Shown here: one piece after another, positions 45,738 to 53,939 of the stretch
Layout: each line of letters opens with the position of its first letter
How positions within the stretch are numbered: position 1 is the first letter of the stretch
NCBI RefSeq assembly: GCF_900218015.1
Contig: NZ_UFQQ01000004.1
Span: 186,001 to 250,000, forward strand
Direction: 5' to 3'
Origin: Rhodopseudomonas pentothenatexigens
GTDB taxonomy: Bacteria > Pseudomonadota > Alphaproteobacteria > Rhizobiales > Xanthobacteraceae
Length of the DNA stretch: 64,000 bases
Notes under the pieces: model-generated
What the model saw: the letters and a program-made list of their open reading frames with translations, nothing else
Told to the model about the DNA's origin: nothing
The model's database searches: none
Made by a program: the position numbers and the translations under genes

Positions 45738-46907
45738 ATGCTCGATCATCTTTCCGCGGGGCCGGCCGCTATCCGCACCCATTTTGGCGCAATTTTCGTG
45801 TCGCTGGATATGGGGCGTTCGAAATGGATTGTGACGTCGCTGTCGCCCGAGACGGGCGAGCGGATGTCTCAGCACACGATCCCGGCCGGGGATGTCGGCG
45901 GCTTGCTGGCGCTGTTTGCGGATCTTCGGCATCGGGCCAAGGCGCGGAGCGGTTTGGATTATCCTGTTGTGACGATCCAGGAAGCAGGGCTGGACGGGTT
46001 CTGGCTGCATCGCGTTCTGGAGCAGGAAGGCATCGAGAGCCACGTGGTCGACGCCGCCTCGATCGCGACGCCGCGGCGCCGGCGGCGGGCCAAGACCGAC
46101 AAGATCGACGGCGAGGCGTTGCTGCGGGCGCTGCTCGCCTTCAAGCGCGGCGAGCCTCGGGTCTGCGCCATGGTGGTTGTGCCTTCGCTGGAGGAGGAAG
46201 ATCGGCGCCGGCTGTGCCGTGAGCGTCAGACACTGCTGGCCGAACGCGGCGCTCATACCAATCGGATCAAGGGTCTTTTGTTCGCGCAAGGCGTGTTCGA
46301 CTACGAGCCGATCCGGCGCGATCGACGCAAACGGCTCGACGATCTGCGGACCGGCAATGGCCGGCCGCTGCCGCCGCATCTGCGGACACAGATCAAGCGT
46401 GAGCTCGACCGGCTTGAACTGCTGCTCGACCAGATCAAGGCGGTGGAGGTCGAACAGCAGGCCTTGCTTGCGTCGCAAGTGAGCCGGAGCGAGCCGGATA
46501 CATCGGCCGCCAACGTGGTGGCGATGTTGCTGGCCATCAAGGGGATCGGCACGCAAGCCGCCGCGGTGCTGTGGGTGGAGGGATTGTGCCGGACGTTCGC
46601 CAACCGCCGGCAGGTCGCGTCCTATGCGGGCCTTGCGGCGACGCCTTGGCGAAGCGGCGCAGTCGTCCACGAGCAGGGACTATCCAAAGCCGGCAACCCT
46701 CGGCTGCGCACGCTGATGGTCCAATTGGCCTGGCTGTGGCTACGGCACCAGCCGCAGTCGGAGCTGGCAAAATGGTTCCGGGCGCGCGGCGAACGCGGTC
46801 GCAAGGGATTGATCGTCGCCTTGGTGCGCAAGCTGCTCGTCGCGCTGTGGAAGTATGTGGCCCATGGGATCACGATCGAAGGCGCGGTGATGAAGCCCGC
46901 CGTCTGA
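45738..46907 (+). CDS. IS110-family transposase (DEDD recombinase)
   Basis: This is a 389-residue recombinase. The N-terminal RuvC-like DEDD domain has Asp24 (SLDMG), Glu82 (QEAG), Asp121 and Asp124 (KTDKID). A central coiled region (RELDRLELLLDQIKAVEVEQ) links to the C-terminal transposase_20 domain with AIKGIG and the candidate catalytic Ser316 in GLSKAGN. All key residues are intact and the frame is unbroken, so it is likely functional. The long downstream non-coding segment suggests the IS1111-type arrangement. Confidence 0.95.
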   Translation: MLDHLSAGPAAIRTHFGAIFVSLDMGRSKWIVTSLSPETGERMSQHTIPAGDVGGLLALFADLRHRAKARSGLDYPVVTIQEAGLDGFWLHRVLEQEGIESHVVDAASIATPRRRRRAKTDKIDGEALLRALLAFKRGEPRVCAMVVVPSLEEEDRRRLCRERQTLLAERGAHTNRIKGLLFAQGVFDYEPIRRDRRKRLDDLRTGNGRPLPPHLRTQIKRELDRLELLLDQIKAVEVEQQALLASQVSRSEPDTSAANVVAMLLAIKGIGTQAAAVLWVEGLCRTFANRRQVASYAGLAATPWRSGAVVHEQGLSKAGNPRLRTLMVQLAWLWLRHQPQSELAKWFRARGERGRKGLIVALVRKLLVALWKYVAHGITIEGAVMKPAV

Positions 46908-46939
46908 GCCCGGATCCCCATCGCGAGAGACTTCCAACC

Positions 46940-47115
46940 GACCCATCCGCCGAGGCCTGATCAGCCTCGGCCGATCCGGACGGACGAACCGATGGATTGC
47001 TTGGCATCAAAAGCCGCAACGAAGAATGGTCTCGTCCTCTCGAGCCTCCCCGTCGCAAGCGGAATCCTGGTACGTCGCGTCTTACGACGACCGAATGTGA
47101 GTTTGATCTGGCAGG
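46940..47115 (+). ncRNA. Predicted bridge RNA (seekRNA) of the IS110 element
   Basis: The segment folds as a hairpin (46949-46971, 8-bp stem GCCGAGGC) followed by two guide-bearing loops. Target loop: enclosed by GGACGA/TCGTCC (46982-46987, 47032-47037), with guide TGGATTGCTT (46993-47002), an inner GGC/GCC hairpin, and guide ACGAAG (47019-47024). These match the two sides of the interrupted target GACGAAG-CAATCCA and both span its AG core. Donor loop: guide GGAATC (47061-47066), inner hairpin CGTCG/CGACG (47073-47089), guide ATGTGAG (47095-47101). These match the left and right ends of the element. Exact RNA ends are uncertain. The structure is read by eye. Confidence 0.75.
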
Positions 47116-47198
47116 TAAACCCAGATCCCCCAAAAAGGCTCGGCCCCGGTGCGCTCAAGCAAGGAGATGCCATTTGACAAAACACATCCCCATGTGAG

Positions 47199-47254
47199 CA
47201 ATCCAGAAGCTCCGTACACCGGCCTCTGGATTGCTTCGCTGCGCTCGCAATGAC
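47199..47254. repeat. Right half of REP-like repeat copy 3
   Basis: It starts CAATCCAG at the insertion junction and contains the 3' arm CTCTGGATTGCTTCGC and CGCTCGCAATGAC of the intact copies. With 45631-45660 it rebuilds one full palindrome. The remaining ~108 bp to the MFS gene show no clear signal. Confidence 0.85.
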
Positions 47255-47362
47255 GCGGAGAGAGGCTTGCTGAACGACGGCTGTTTACCTTGCTGGTAAT
47301 CGACCCGATGATGGCGGGCTGCGACCGTTGCGACAGCCTGAGCCTTGCCGGAATCCGCCGCC

Positions 47363-48778
47363 ATGCACCAGACCGTTGCCGCAACGATCGATACCTCCCG
47401 CCGCTGGCGGGTGCTGGCGATCGTGGTCGCCGCGCAGTTCATGTTCGGGGTCGATGCCTTCATCGTCAACGTCGCGCTGCCGACGATCGCGACCGAACTC
47501 GGCGCGTCGTCATCGCAGCTCGAGACGGTGATCGCGGTCTACCTGATCGGCTACGCGACGCTGATCGTCACCGGCGGTCGGCTCGGCGACATCTTCGGCA
47601 CCAAGACGGTGTTTCTGCTCGGCGTTGCCGGCTTCACGCTCACCTCGCTGTGGTGCGGGCTGGCGCGCTCCGGTCCCGAACTGATCCTGGCGCGGCTGGC
47701 GCAGGGCACCACGGCGGCGTTCATGGTGCCGCAGGTGCTGGCGACGCTGCATGTGCTGTTTCCCGATGCCGCGCGCGCCAAGGCGTTTGCGATCTACGGC
47801 ACCGTGCTCGGGCTCGCCGGTGCCACCGGTTTCGCGCTCGGCGGCCTGTTGGTGACGCTCGATCTCGGCGGCTTCGGCTGGCGCTCGATCTTCTACGTCA
47901 ATGGCCCGGTCGGGCTGATCATCATCGCGGCCGCCGCCAGGGTGATGCCGCAGACGCCGCGGCGGCCGGGCACGCGGCTCGATCTCGGCGGCGCCGTGAT
48001 CCTGTTCGCCGGCCTTGTCTGCGTGATCGGGCCATTGCTGTTCGGCCGCGATGTCGGCTGGGCCGGCTGGGTCTGGGCCGTGATGGCCGGCGGCGGCGCG
48101 ATGCTGGCGCTGTTCCTGCGCTACGAGCGCCGCGTCGCCGCATGCGGCGGCATGCCAGTGGTCGATCTGACGCTGCTCGGCGACCGCGCCTTCATCCGCG
48201 GCCTCGGCGCGGTGTTCTGCTTCTTCTTCGCCAACCAGTCGTTCTATCTGGTGATGACGCTGTACATGCAGCTCGAACTGCACGTCCCGCCGCTGCAGGC
48301 GGGGCTCGTGTTCCTGCCGCTGGCGCTGGCCTTCGTGATTGCATCGCGACATTCCGGCGCGCGCGCTCGGCGCCGCGGCACGCTGGTGCTGATCGAGGGC
48401 TGTCTGCTGCAGATCGCCGGTCTCGGCCTGATCGCCGCGACGGCGACGGTGATCGCTGCGCCGACGCCTTTCGTATTGGCGCTGGCGCTGCTGGTCGCCG
48501 GCTACGGCCAAGGACTGGTGATGGCGCCGTTGTCGGGCGTGGTGCTGTCGAGCGTGCAGGCGACCAGCGCCGGCTCGGGCTCGGGCCTTTATGGCACCAC
48601 CACGCAGATCGCCAGCGCGGCCGGTGTCGCGGCGCTCGGCTCGGTCTACTTCACGCTGGGGCAAAACGGCTCGGGCCGACTTGCCCTGCTCGGCGCGCTG
48701 GCGCTGCTCGGGCTCGCGATCGCCGGCTGCATCGGGCTGCTGCGCTGGATGCGCCGCGCCGTGGCGGTGGCGGCTTAG
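47363..48778 (+). CDS. MFS efflux transporter, DHA2 (EmrB/QacA-like)
   Basis: This 471-residue transporter has about 14 predicted helices, motif A GGRLGDIFGTK, motif C-like GLAGATGFALGG, and motif D1 near the N-terminus (DAFIVNVALPTI). It probably exports drugs or metabolites by proton antiport. The ATG at 47363 and a TTG at 47345 are both possible starts. The stop overlaps the convergent aminotransferase stop by 4 bp. The IS insertion upstream might affect its promoter. Confidence 0.92.
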   Translation: MHQTVAATIDTSRRWRVLAIVVAAQFMFGVDAFIVNVALPTIATELGASSSQLETVIAVYLIGYATLIVTGGRLGDIFGTKTVFLLGVAGFTLTSLWCGLARSGPELILARLAQGTTAAFMVPQVLATLHVLFPDAARAKAFAIYGTVLGLAGATGFALGGLLVTLDLGGFGWRSIFYVNGPVGLIIIAAAARVMPQTPRRPGTRLDLGGAVILFAGLVCVIGPLLFGRDVGWAGWVWAVMAGGGAMLALFLRYERRVAACGGMPVVDLTLLGDRAFIRGLGAVFCFFFANQSFYLVMTLYMQLELHVPPLQAGLVFLPLALAFVIASRHSGARARRRGTLVLIEGCLLQIAGLGLIAATATVIAAPTPFVLALALLVAGYGQGLVMAPLSGVVLSSVQATSAGSGSGLYGTTTQIASAAGVAALGSVYFTLGQNGSGRLALLGALALLGLAIAGCIGLLRWMRRAVAVAA

Positions 48779-49962
48779 GCCGGCACGTTCTCGGCGAGGC
48801 ACGCCACTGCGGCATCGACGCCGCCGCGGCTGTGCGGGATGCCGAGGGCGGTCAGCGCCATTTCGATCACGCCGAGGGTGCCGAGCACCATCGGGGCGTT
48901 GACGTGGCCCATATGGGCGATCCGGAACGCCTTGTTCTGCAATTCGCCGATGCCGACGCCCAGCACCACGCCGCACTTCTCCTTACAGTAGCGATGCAGC
49001 GCCGCGACGTCGTGGCCCTCCGCGGCACGGACGGTGGTGACCGTGTCGGCGCGTTCGTCCGGATTCTCGATGTTGAAGCCGAGCACGTTGCCTTCGGACC
49101 AGACGTCGACGGCACGGCGCACCGCGCCGGCGAGCAGATGATGACGCCGGAAGGTGTTGTCGAGTCCTTCGGCAAACAGGATGTCGAGCGCCTTGCGCAG
49201 CGCGAACAACAGATGCACCGGCGCCGTGCCGGCGTATTTCTGGTAGTGCTCGGGCCCGTCGCGCTCGGTCCAGTCCCAATATGGCGTCCGCAGGCCGGCG
49301 CGCTGATGCGCCACGCGGGCGCGATCGCCGACCGCGACGAACGACAGGCCGGGCGGCGACATCAGTCCCTTCTGCGACGCCGACATCGCGACGTCGATGC
49401 CCCAGGCGTCCATCTCGAACGGCATGCAGCCGAGCGACGCCACCGCATCGACCATGTACAGCGCTGGATGGTCGGCGGCCTTGATGGCGCGGCCGATCGC
49501 TTCGAGATCGTTGCGTGCGCTCGACGCGGTGTCGACCTGCACGACGACGACGGCCTTGATGCTGTGCGCGGTGTCGCGGCGCAGCCGCGCTTCGACCTCG
49601 TCGGCGCGCACCGCGCGGCGCCAGTCGCCAGGCAGCACCTCGACGTCGCAGCCCATCGCGCGGGCGGCGTTGCCCCAGCCGATCGCGAACCGGCCGCTTT
49701 CCAGCACCAGCACCTTGTCGCCGCGCGACAGCGCGTTGCTGATCACCGCTTCCCAGGCGCCGTGGCCGTTGGCGATGTAAATGTAGGACTTGCCCTTGGT
49801 GGCGAACAGCCGGCTGAGGTCGGCGAGAAGCCCCTCGCTCAGCGCCACCATCTCCTTCGAGTAGATGTCGAGCGCCGGGCGGTGCATCGCCTGCAGCACC
49901 TCGTCGGGCGTGGTGGTGGGCCCGGGAATCGCCAGGAATTCCCGTCCGGCGCTGACGGCCAT
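48775..49962 (-). CDS. Class V aminotransferase (serine/alanine-glyoxylate type)
   Basis: This 395-residue PLP enzyme has family segments IPGPTTTPDEVLQAM, NGHGAWEA and the Schiff-base Lys in SASQKGLMSPPG, preceded by YMVDAVASLG. It is predicted to transfer an amino group to glyoxylate from serine or alanine, or to act in a related reaction. The start MAVSAGREF at 49962 fits the family. The long in-frame extension upstream is antisense to another gene and is not used. Confidence 0.92.
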   Translation of the reverse strand: MAVSAGREFLAIPGPTTTPDEVLQAMHRPALDIYSKEMVALSEGLLADLSRLFATKGKSYIYIANGHGAWEAVISNALSRGDKVLVLESGRFAIGWGNAARAMGCDVEVLPGDWRRAVRADEVEARLRRDTAHSIKAVVVVQVDTASSARNDLEAIGRAIKAADHPALYMVDAVASLGCMPFEMDAWGIDVAMSASQKGLMSPPGLSFVAVGDRARVAHQRAGLRTPYWDWTERDGPEHYQKYAGTAPVHLLFALRKALDILFAEGLDNTFRRHHLLAGAVRRAVDVWSEGNVLGFNIENPDERADTVTTVRAAEGHDVAALHRYCKEKCGVVLGVGIGELQNKAFRIAHMGHVNAPMVLGTLGVIEMALTALGIPHSRGGVDAAVACLAENVPA

Positions 49963-50018
49963 GATGCTTGTCCCTGTGGAGAGAGATGCAGCGACCATGC
50001 CGGCTCGCCGCATCGATT

Positions 50019-50873
50019 TCAAGGCGCGCTCGCGCCGGGCTCGATTGCGTTGGTGACGGTGCGGAAGATCTGGTCCTTGATCTCGGTGGCGAGCGGGCTC
50101 GGCAGGATTTCGGCCGGGCTTCCGCGCTTCTTGCAGCCTTCGGTCAGCCGCAGGATCCAGACCTCGCCATCGGTGTAGTACAAATCGCCCTCGCCGTTGC
50201 GGCCGGCGATGGTCGGCCCAATGCCGGTGATCTGGTATCTCGCGTCGACCATTGCGGCGGCTTCCAGATCGGCGGCGAATCGGTCGCGCTCGGCGTCGAT
50301 ATCGGGGGCGATGTGATGCGTCACCGCGCCGGTATAGTGGCTGACGCCGACACCGCGGTCGAAGCTGGCACTGCCGAGCCAAACCGGGCGGCCTTCCTGG
50401 CCGCTGTCGAGCACTTTCCACAACCGCACGTGATTGCGCCGGTCGGCGCTGCGCCCGTCGGGTTTCTCGAAGGCTAGATCTTCGCGGCGGTCGAGATAGT
50501 ACAGGCTCGATACCGGCGCGTCCGGATAGGGGCGGTCGAGCAGCACGCTGCCGGCGATCGCAATCGACGAGCGCAGCGTGACCGGATCGGCCGGATGCCA
50601 GTTCGCCGCCAGGATCGCGCAGACGACCTCGTGCTGGTCGCCGATCAGCCCGACATTGATCGGATCGCCCGGAATGCCCTGCGCGGTGCGGGTCACCATC
50701 GGCACGTCGGCGAGCCGGCGCTGGTGTTCATAGTGAGTCCAGAACAGCGGGAGCGCCAGATAGGCGAGGATCGTGTAGAAGCCGATCAGCACCACCGAGA
50801 TCTGCCACGCCCGCCGCAGCCGGCGTCTACGCGGCCGTTGTGGATGCACAGGATCGTGCGTCGTTTCGTTCAC
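50019..50873 (-). CDS. LssY_C domain membrane-anchored protein
   Basis: This 284-residue protein with a GTG start has a basic N-terminal cytoplasmic tail, one helix (about 25-45) and an extracytoplasmic LssY C-terminal domain (NVGLIGDQHEVVCAI, ANWHPADPV, SSLYYLDRREDLAFEK). The family is found fused to or near PAP2 phosphatases in other bacteria, and its function is not established. Here it stands alone between the aminotransferase and the SNase-like gene. Confidence 0.85.
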   Translation of the reverse strand: MNETTHDPVHPQRPRRRRLRRAWQISVVLIGFYTILAYLALPLFWTHYEHQRRLADVPMVTRTAQGIPGDPINVGLIGDQHEVVCAILAANWHPADPVTLRSSIAIAGSVLLDRPYPDAPVSSLYYLDRREDLAFEKPDGRSADRRNHVRLWKVLDSGQEGRPVWLGSASFDRGVGVSHYTGAVTHHIAPDIDAERDRFAADLEAAAMVDARYQITGIGPTIAGRNGEGDLYYTDGEVWILRLTEGCKKRGSPAEILPSPLATEIKDQIFRTVTNAIEPGASAP

Positions 50874-50901
50874 CCTTCGCCCCCGGCCGGTCGCGCTTTG
50901 C

Positions 50902-51633
50902 TCAGCGCCGCGTCTCCCGGCAGCCGGCGGCCTCGGCTTCTTCGACCGAACAGAACCAGCGGGTGCCCTTGCTGATCTTCATCCGGATCTGCGCGTACCA
51001 GCGGCTCGTCGGCCTGTGATAAATGCAGACGCCGGACTTGTTGACGTTACCCTTGATGGTGCAATCCGGCGACGGCGCCACCGGTCCGGAAGCCGAGGCG
51101 AGCAGAATCCGGCGAGCGTCCTTGGGCGGTCTGGTGGCGCCGAGGATCGGCGTCTTGCTGCTCCGTACCCGCCACGCCCACGGCGCGATGAACGAGCCCT
51201 GCCACAGCCCCAGCTTGGCCGAGCGGGCCGCCTTCTCATCGGCGTCGTAGGCGTGCGATGTCTGCGGGGCGGCCAGCGCCCAGCCGTTTTTGACCATCCA
51301 TTGTCCCACGTCCTCGCCGTCGACCTCGCATTTCGCGATCGAGCGCCCGGCCTTGTCGACGCGTTGCACGTGGCAGGTCCAGCTCTTGCTCGCAGTATGC
51401 AGAGCCAGGGCGTCGCGTGCGGCGATGCCGCAGGTCCAGCGGTCGCCTTTGGTGTTGAGGCAGAGCTGATCCGGACCCGGAGCGTCGATCCCGGCGAGGC
51501 GGATGCGGGTCTTGCCGATCAGCACATGGTCGCCCTCGCGGACTTTCGGCACGCCGCTCACATCTGCGGCCTGCGCCGCCACCGGGGCCAGCAGAAGCAA
51601 GAGCGCCAGCAGCCAGATGTTCAGCTTGAGCAT
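50902..51633 (-). CDS. Exported SNase-like (thermonuclease fold) protein
   Basis: This 243-residue protein has a signal peptide (MLKLNIWLLALLLLLAP, cleavage near AQA). The SNase fold spans about 28-160 with Arg45 (RLAGIDAP) and Arg97 (KAGRS) at the positions of the two catalytic arginines. The expected catalytic Glu after DAP is Gly53 (DAPG), so nuclease activity is doubtful. The C-terminal ~55 residues form a second small Cys-containing module (CTIKGNVNKSGVCIYH ... FCSVEEAEAAGCR) common in alphaproteobacterial SNase proteins. The upstream in-frame ATG is less likely to be the start. Confidence 0.85.
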   Translation of the reverse strand: MLKLNIWLLALLLLLAPVAAQAADVSGVPKVREGDHVLIGKTRIRLAGIDAPGPDQLCLNTKGDRWTCGIAARDALALHTASKSWTCHVQRVDKAGRSIAKCEVDGEDVGQWMVKNGWALAAPQTSHAYDADEKAARSAKLGLWQGSFIAPWAWRVRSSKTPILGATRPPKDARRILLASASGPVAPSPDCTIKGNVNKSGVCIYHRPTSRWYAQIRMKISKGTRWFCSVEEAEAAGCRETRR

Positions 51634-51748
51634 GCGTCGACCTTCCCGGCAGTTGCCCCCTGCGGCCAAACAGGTGCGCCGATTGTGCTGAAACTTGGGC
51701 CGCCGGACCAGCGCGGCTGCGCGGCCAGGCTTCAACTTTGCGGGACAG

Positions 51749-53488
51749 TCAGGCCTGGTGCACCGGCTGCAGCAGGGCCTTGCGCGCCAGCGCGAGGCCC
51801 ATCAGTACGAAAGCCGAGGTCACTTCCGGTCCGCCGACCAGAATCCGGGTCGGCGTCTTCATCTTGTTCCACTCGTAGGCTTTGAACGGCGACCGGCCGC
51901 CGCCTTCGCCGAGACGGTTCAGGATGCAATGCAGCGCCGGGGCGAATTGCGCAGGATTGCCGCCGAGATGGCCGAGCGCGATCAGCGCCAGCGCAGCGTC
52001 GAACACGTTCATTTCCTTGCCGATCAGTTCGTCCTGCACGTAAGCCAGTACGCGCTGCCGGATCGCTTCGAACACGCCGTCTGAATCGATCGCGTACCTG
52101 GCGGTTTCGTCCAGCGCCCGGAACGCGGCGTAGCAGCGGCCGAAATACGCGCAATACAGTTCGGGCAGATAGTAGACGTGCGACTTCGGGTCGGCGAACG
52201 CGCCGCTCGCCACCAGCCGGCGCTGGAAATCGACGATCCGGCGCACCGTCTCCAGCCGCGACGGCGTCTCGACGATCCGCCACCGCGCGCAATTGCGGAA
52301 GCTGACCTCGAGCACGTCGAGATTGAGCGTCGGGTCGAGGTCGTTGCCGAACGGACGTTCGCCGGCGAGGCTGTCGATCCAGGTGACGATGCCGCCATCG
52401 TAGTCGACTTCATCGTTGAGCGGCACCGAGACCAGCGGCGCGTTGCTGCCGGCGCGGACCTGATAGGCACGGTAGAAATCGATCAGCGGCTGGTCGATGA
52501 TCGGGTCGGACGAGTTGGCCTGGGTCGCGGCCGAGATCGAGCAGGCGGTGGTGTCGCAATCGGGCACGTAGATGCCGAAGCCGAGGTTCTGCTTGATCTG
52601 GGCGAAGAACCGCGAGAACCGCGGATGCGGCGGCGGCGCCAGCGCGGTGATCACGTCGAACGGCTCGCCGTCCGGCGTGCGCACCCGCTCGCGGCTGGTC
52701 TTCAGGCAGAATTCGGTCATGTCGGCGATGATCCGCCGGGCCGCGCGGGTGTCGTCCGGCGTGCCGAGCCCGCTGTCGATGAGGCCGAGCAGGGCCTCGA
52801 TGTAAAAGGCGTCGTAATAGGCCGAGCGGTGGCGAATCTGCACCGGCGACCACATCGGCTCGGCAATTCCGCGCCAGCGCGGATTGATCAAGCCTGCTGC
52901 TGGCGAGCGGGCGATGAACACCCGCGCCAGATTGAACAGCAGCGTCGAATTCTTGTAGCTGCGCGAATTCAGCCCGGTCAGCGCCGCCAGGAAGGCGCGG
53001 CCGTCGAAATCCGGGTCGCCGATCAGGTTGAACGCCGCGTAGGCCGGGATGAAGCCGTTGCGGCTCCAGGATTGCAGCAGGTGATCGCCGCAAGCGCGGA
53101 TCGCACTATCGACGTCGGCGAGCCGCGGCGTCTGGGCCGGCGCCACCCAGCTCGGCGGTCGTGGATGCTCCAGCCTGAGGGTGTCGATCAGTTCGGCGAT
53201 CGGCGCCCCGATCGCGGCCCAATCCGGCTCGGCGTCGTCGCGGGCGCTGATCAGCGCGTCGCGAACGGCGCGGAAACGCACCGGGTCCTTGAGCTCCGGC
53301 AGGCCGGCCCTGCGCAGCAGCGGCCGCAGTGCTGGGTTGGCGAGCGCGGTCTTGTAGAACTTGGAGATGTGCGGGTCGCCGTGCTTGTGGCGGAGAAACA
53401 CCGGATCGCACAGGTCGTACAGCGTCGGCGCTTCCTTTCGGGCGGTCAGCGCGCGGTACGCCGCGCCGGCCATCTTCAGCACATCCAT
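51749..53488 (-). CDS. Large hypothetical protein, possible alpha/alpha-barrel
   Basis: This 579-residue protein starts MDVLKMAGAAYR. It is not a family I recognise. It is rich in regularly spaced helices, with internal segments such as RSAYYDAFYIEALLGLID and NVFDAALALIALGHLGG that recall alpha/alpha-barrel proteins. A central DCDTTACSISAA motif and WIDSL are noticeable. No signal peptide is seen. It has no operon partners. An ATG 12 codons further upstream is possible. Confidence 0.8.
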   Translation of the reverse strand: MDVLKMAGAAYRALTARKEAPTLYDLCDPVFLRHKHGDPHISKFYKTALANPALRPLLRRAGLPELKDPVRFRAVRDALISARDDAEPDWAAIGAPIAELIDTLRLEHPRPPSWVAPAQTPRLADVDSAIRACGDHLLQSWSRNGFIPAYAAFNLIGDPDFDGRAFLAALTGLNSRSYKNSTLLFNLARVFIARSPAAGLINPRWRGIAEPMWSPVQIRHRSAYYDAFYIEALLGLIDSGLGTPDDTRAARRIIADMTEFCLKTSRERVRTPDGEPFDVITALAPPPHPRFSRFFAQIKQNLGFGIYVPDCDTTACSISAATQANSSDPIIDQPLIDFYRAYQVRAGSNAPLVSVPLNDEVDYDGGIVTWIDSLAGERPFGNDLDPTLNLDVLEVSFRNCARWRIVETPSRLETVRRIVDFQRRLVASGAFADPKSHVYYLPELYCAYFGRCYAAFRALDETARYAIDSDGVFEAIRQRVLAYVQDELIGKEMNVFDAALALIALGHLGGNPAQFAPALHCILNRLGEGGGRSPFKAYEWNKMKTPTRILVGGPEVTSAFVLMGLALARKALLQPVHQA

Positions 53489-53939
53489 GATCGTCTTCCG
53501 CGCGCCTGAACGTCTTCCAGCCATTGAGGAATTGCATGGACGGGGCGGGATTACAAACCCGCCGGATCGGCCGCGCCCGCCAGCGGGCCGGCGGAGGAGT
53601 AGGGCAGAACCGGCCGGCTCAAAAGATGACTATTGTCGCAGGATAGATCAGCGAAGCATTCGTGATGCCCCGCGACGTTTAAACCGGCGAGGTTGAACAG
53701 AAGCGGCACGGAGTTGCCTGAGCGCCAAAGATCAGCCTCTCGGGATATCGTCGGCGGGTTCCCGTTCGACGCTCCGGCTTCCTGCCGGGTTGCCTGAACG
53801 ACCTCGACTGTTTAATGCATTGTTATTGTGCGACGCCGCAAATTGAGCGCAATTGACCCGCAAGAGACAGGCTCTCCCTGAACCTGACCGGCAGCAGCGC
53901 GACGAATGCCTGCGCGCGCCGATGAAGGATTGATCGACG
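53489..53939. other. 451-bp divergent intergenic region
   Basis: Spacer between the unknown protein and the pseudo-caspase gene. It contains a GC-rich part (53550-53610) and an AT-richer part (53800-53850) that could hold a promoter, but I see no convincing ORF, repeat or -35/-10 pair. An AAGGA ribosome site lies about 10 nt before the 53940 ATG. Confidence 0.6.

Larger units (their letters stand above)
45661..47198 (+). mobile_element. IS110-family (IS1111-like) insertion sequence, complete
   Basis: This ~1.54-kb element has a short left non-coding end (77 bp), a DEDD transposase, and a 3' non-coding end of ~290 bp with a predicted bridge RNA. Subterminal inverted repeats CATGGGGGTG (45665-45674) and CATCCCCATG (47185-47194) mark the ends. 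It sits inside a REP-like repeat, interrupting GACGAAG/CAATCC. The dinucleotide AG (CT on the other strand) is found at both junctions (45659-45660 and 47197-47198), consistent with the core dinucleotide of this family. No longer target-site duplication is seen, as expected. Confidence 0.85.

Noticed and set aside
52178-53509. 443-residue plus-strand frame opposite the unknown 579-aa protein
   Set aside because: The minus-strand protein has balanced composition and helical periodicity. The plus-strand one is Arg/Asp-rich and lacks any structure.
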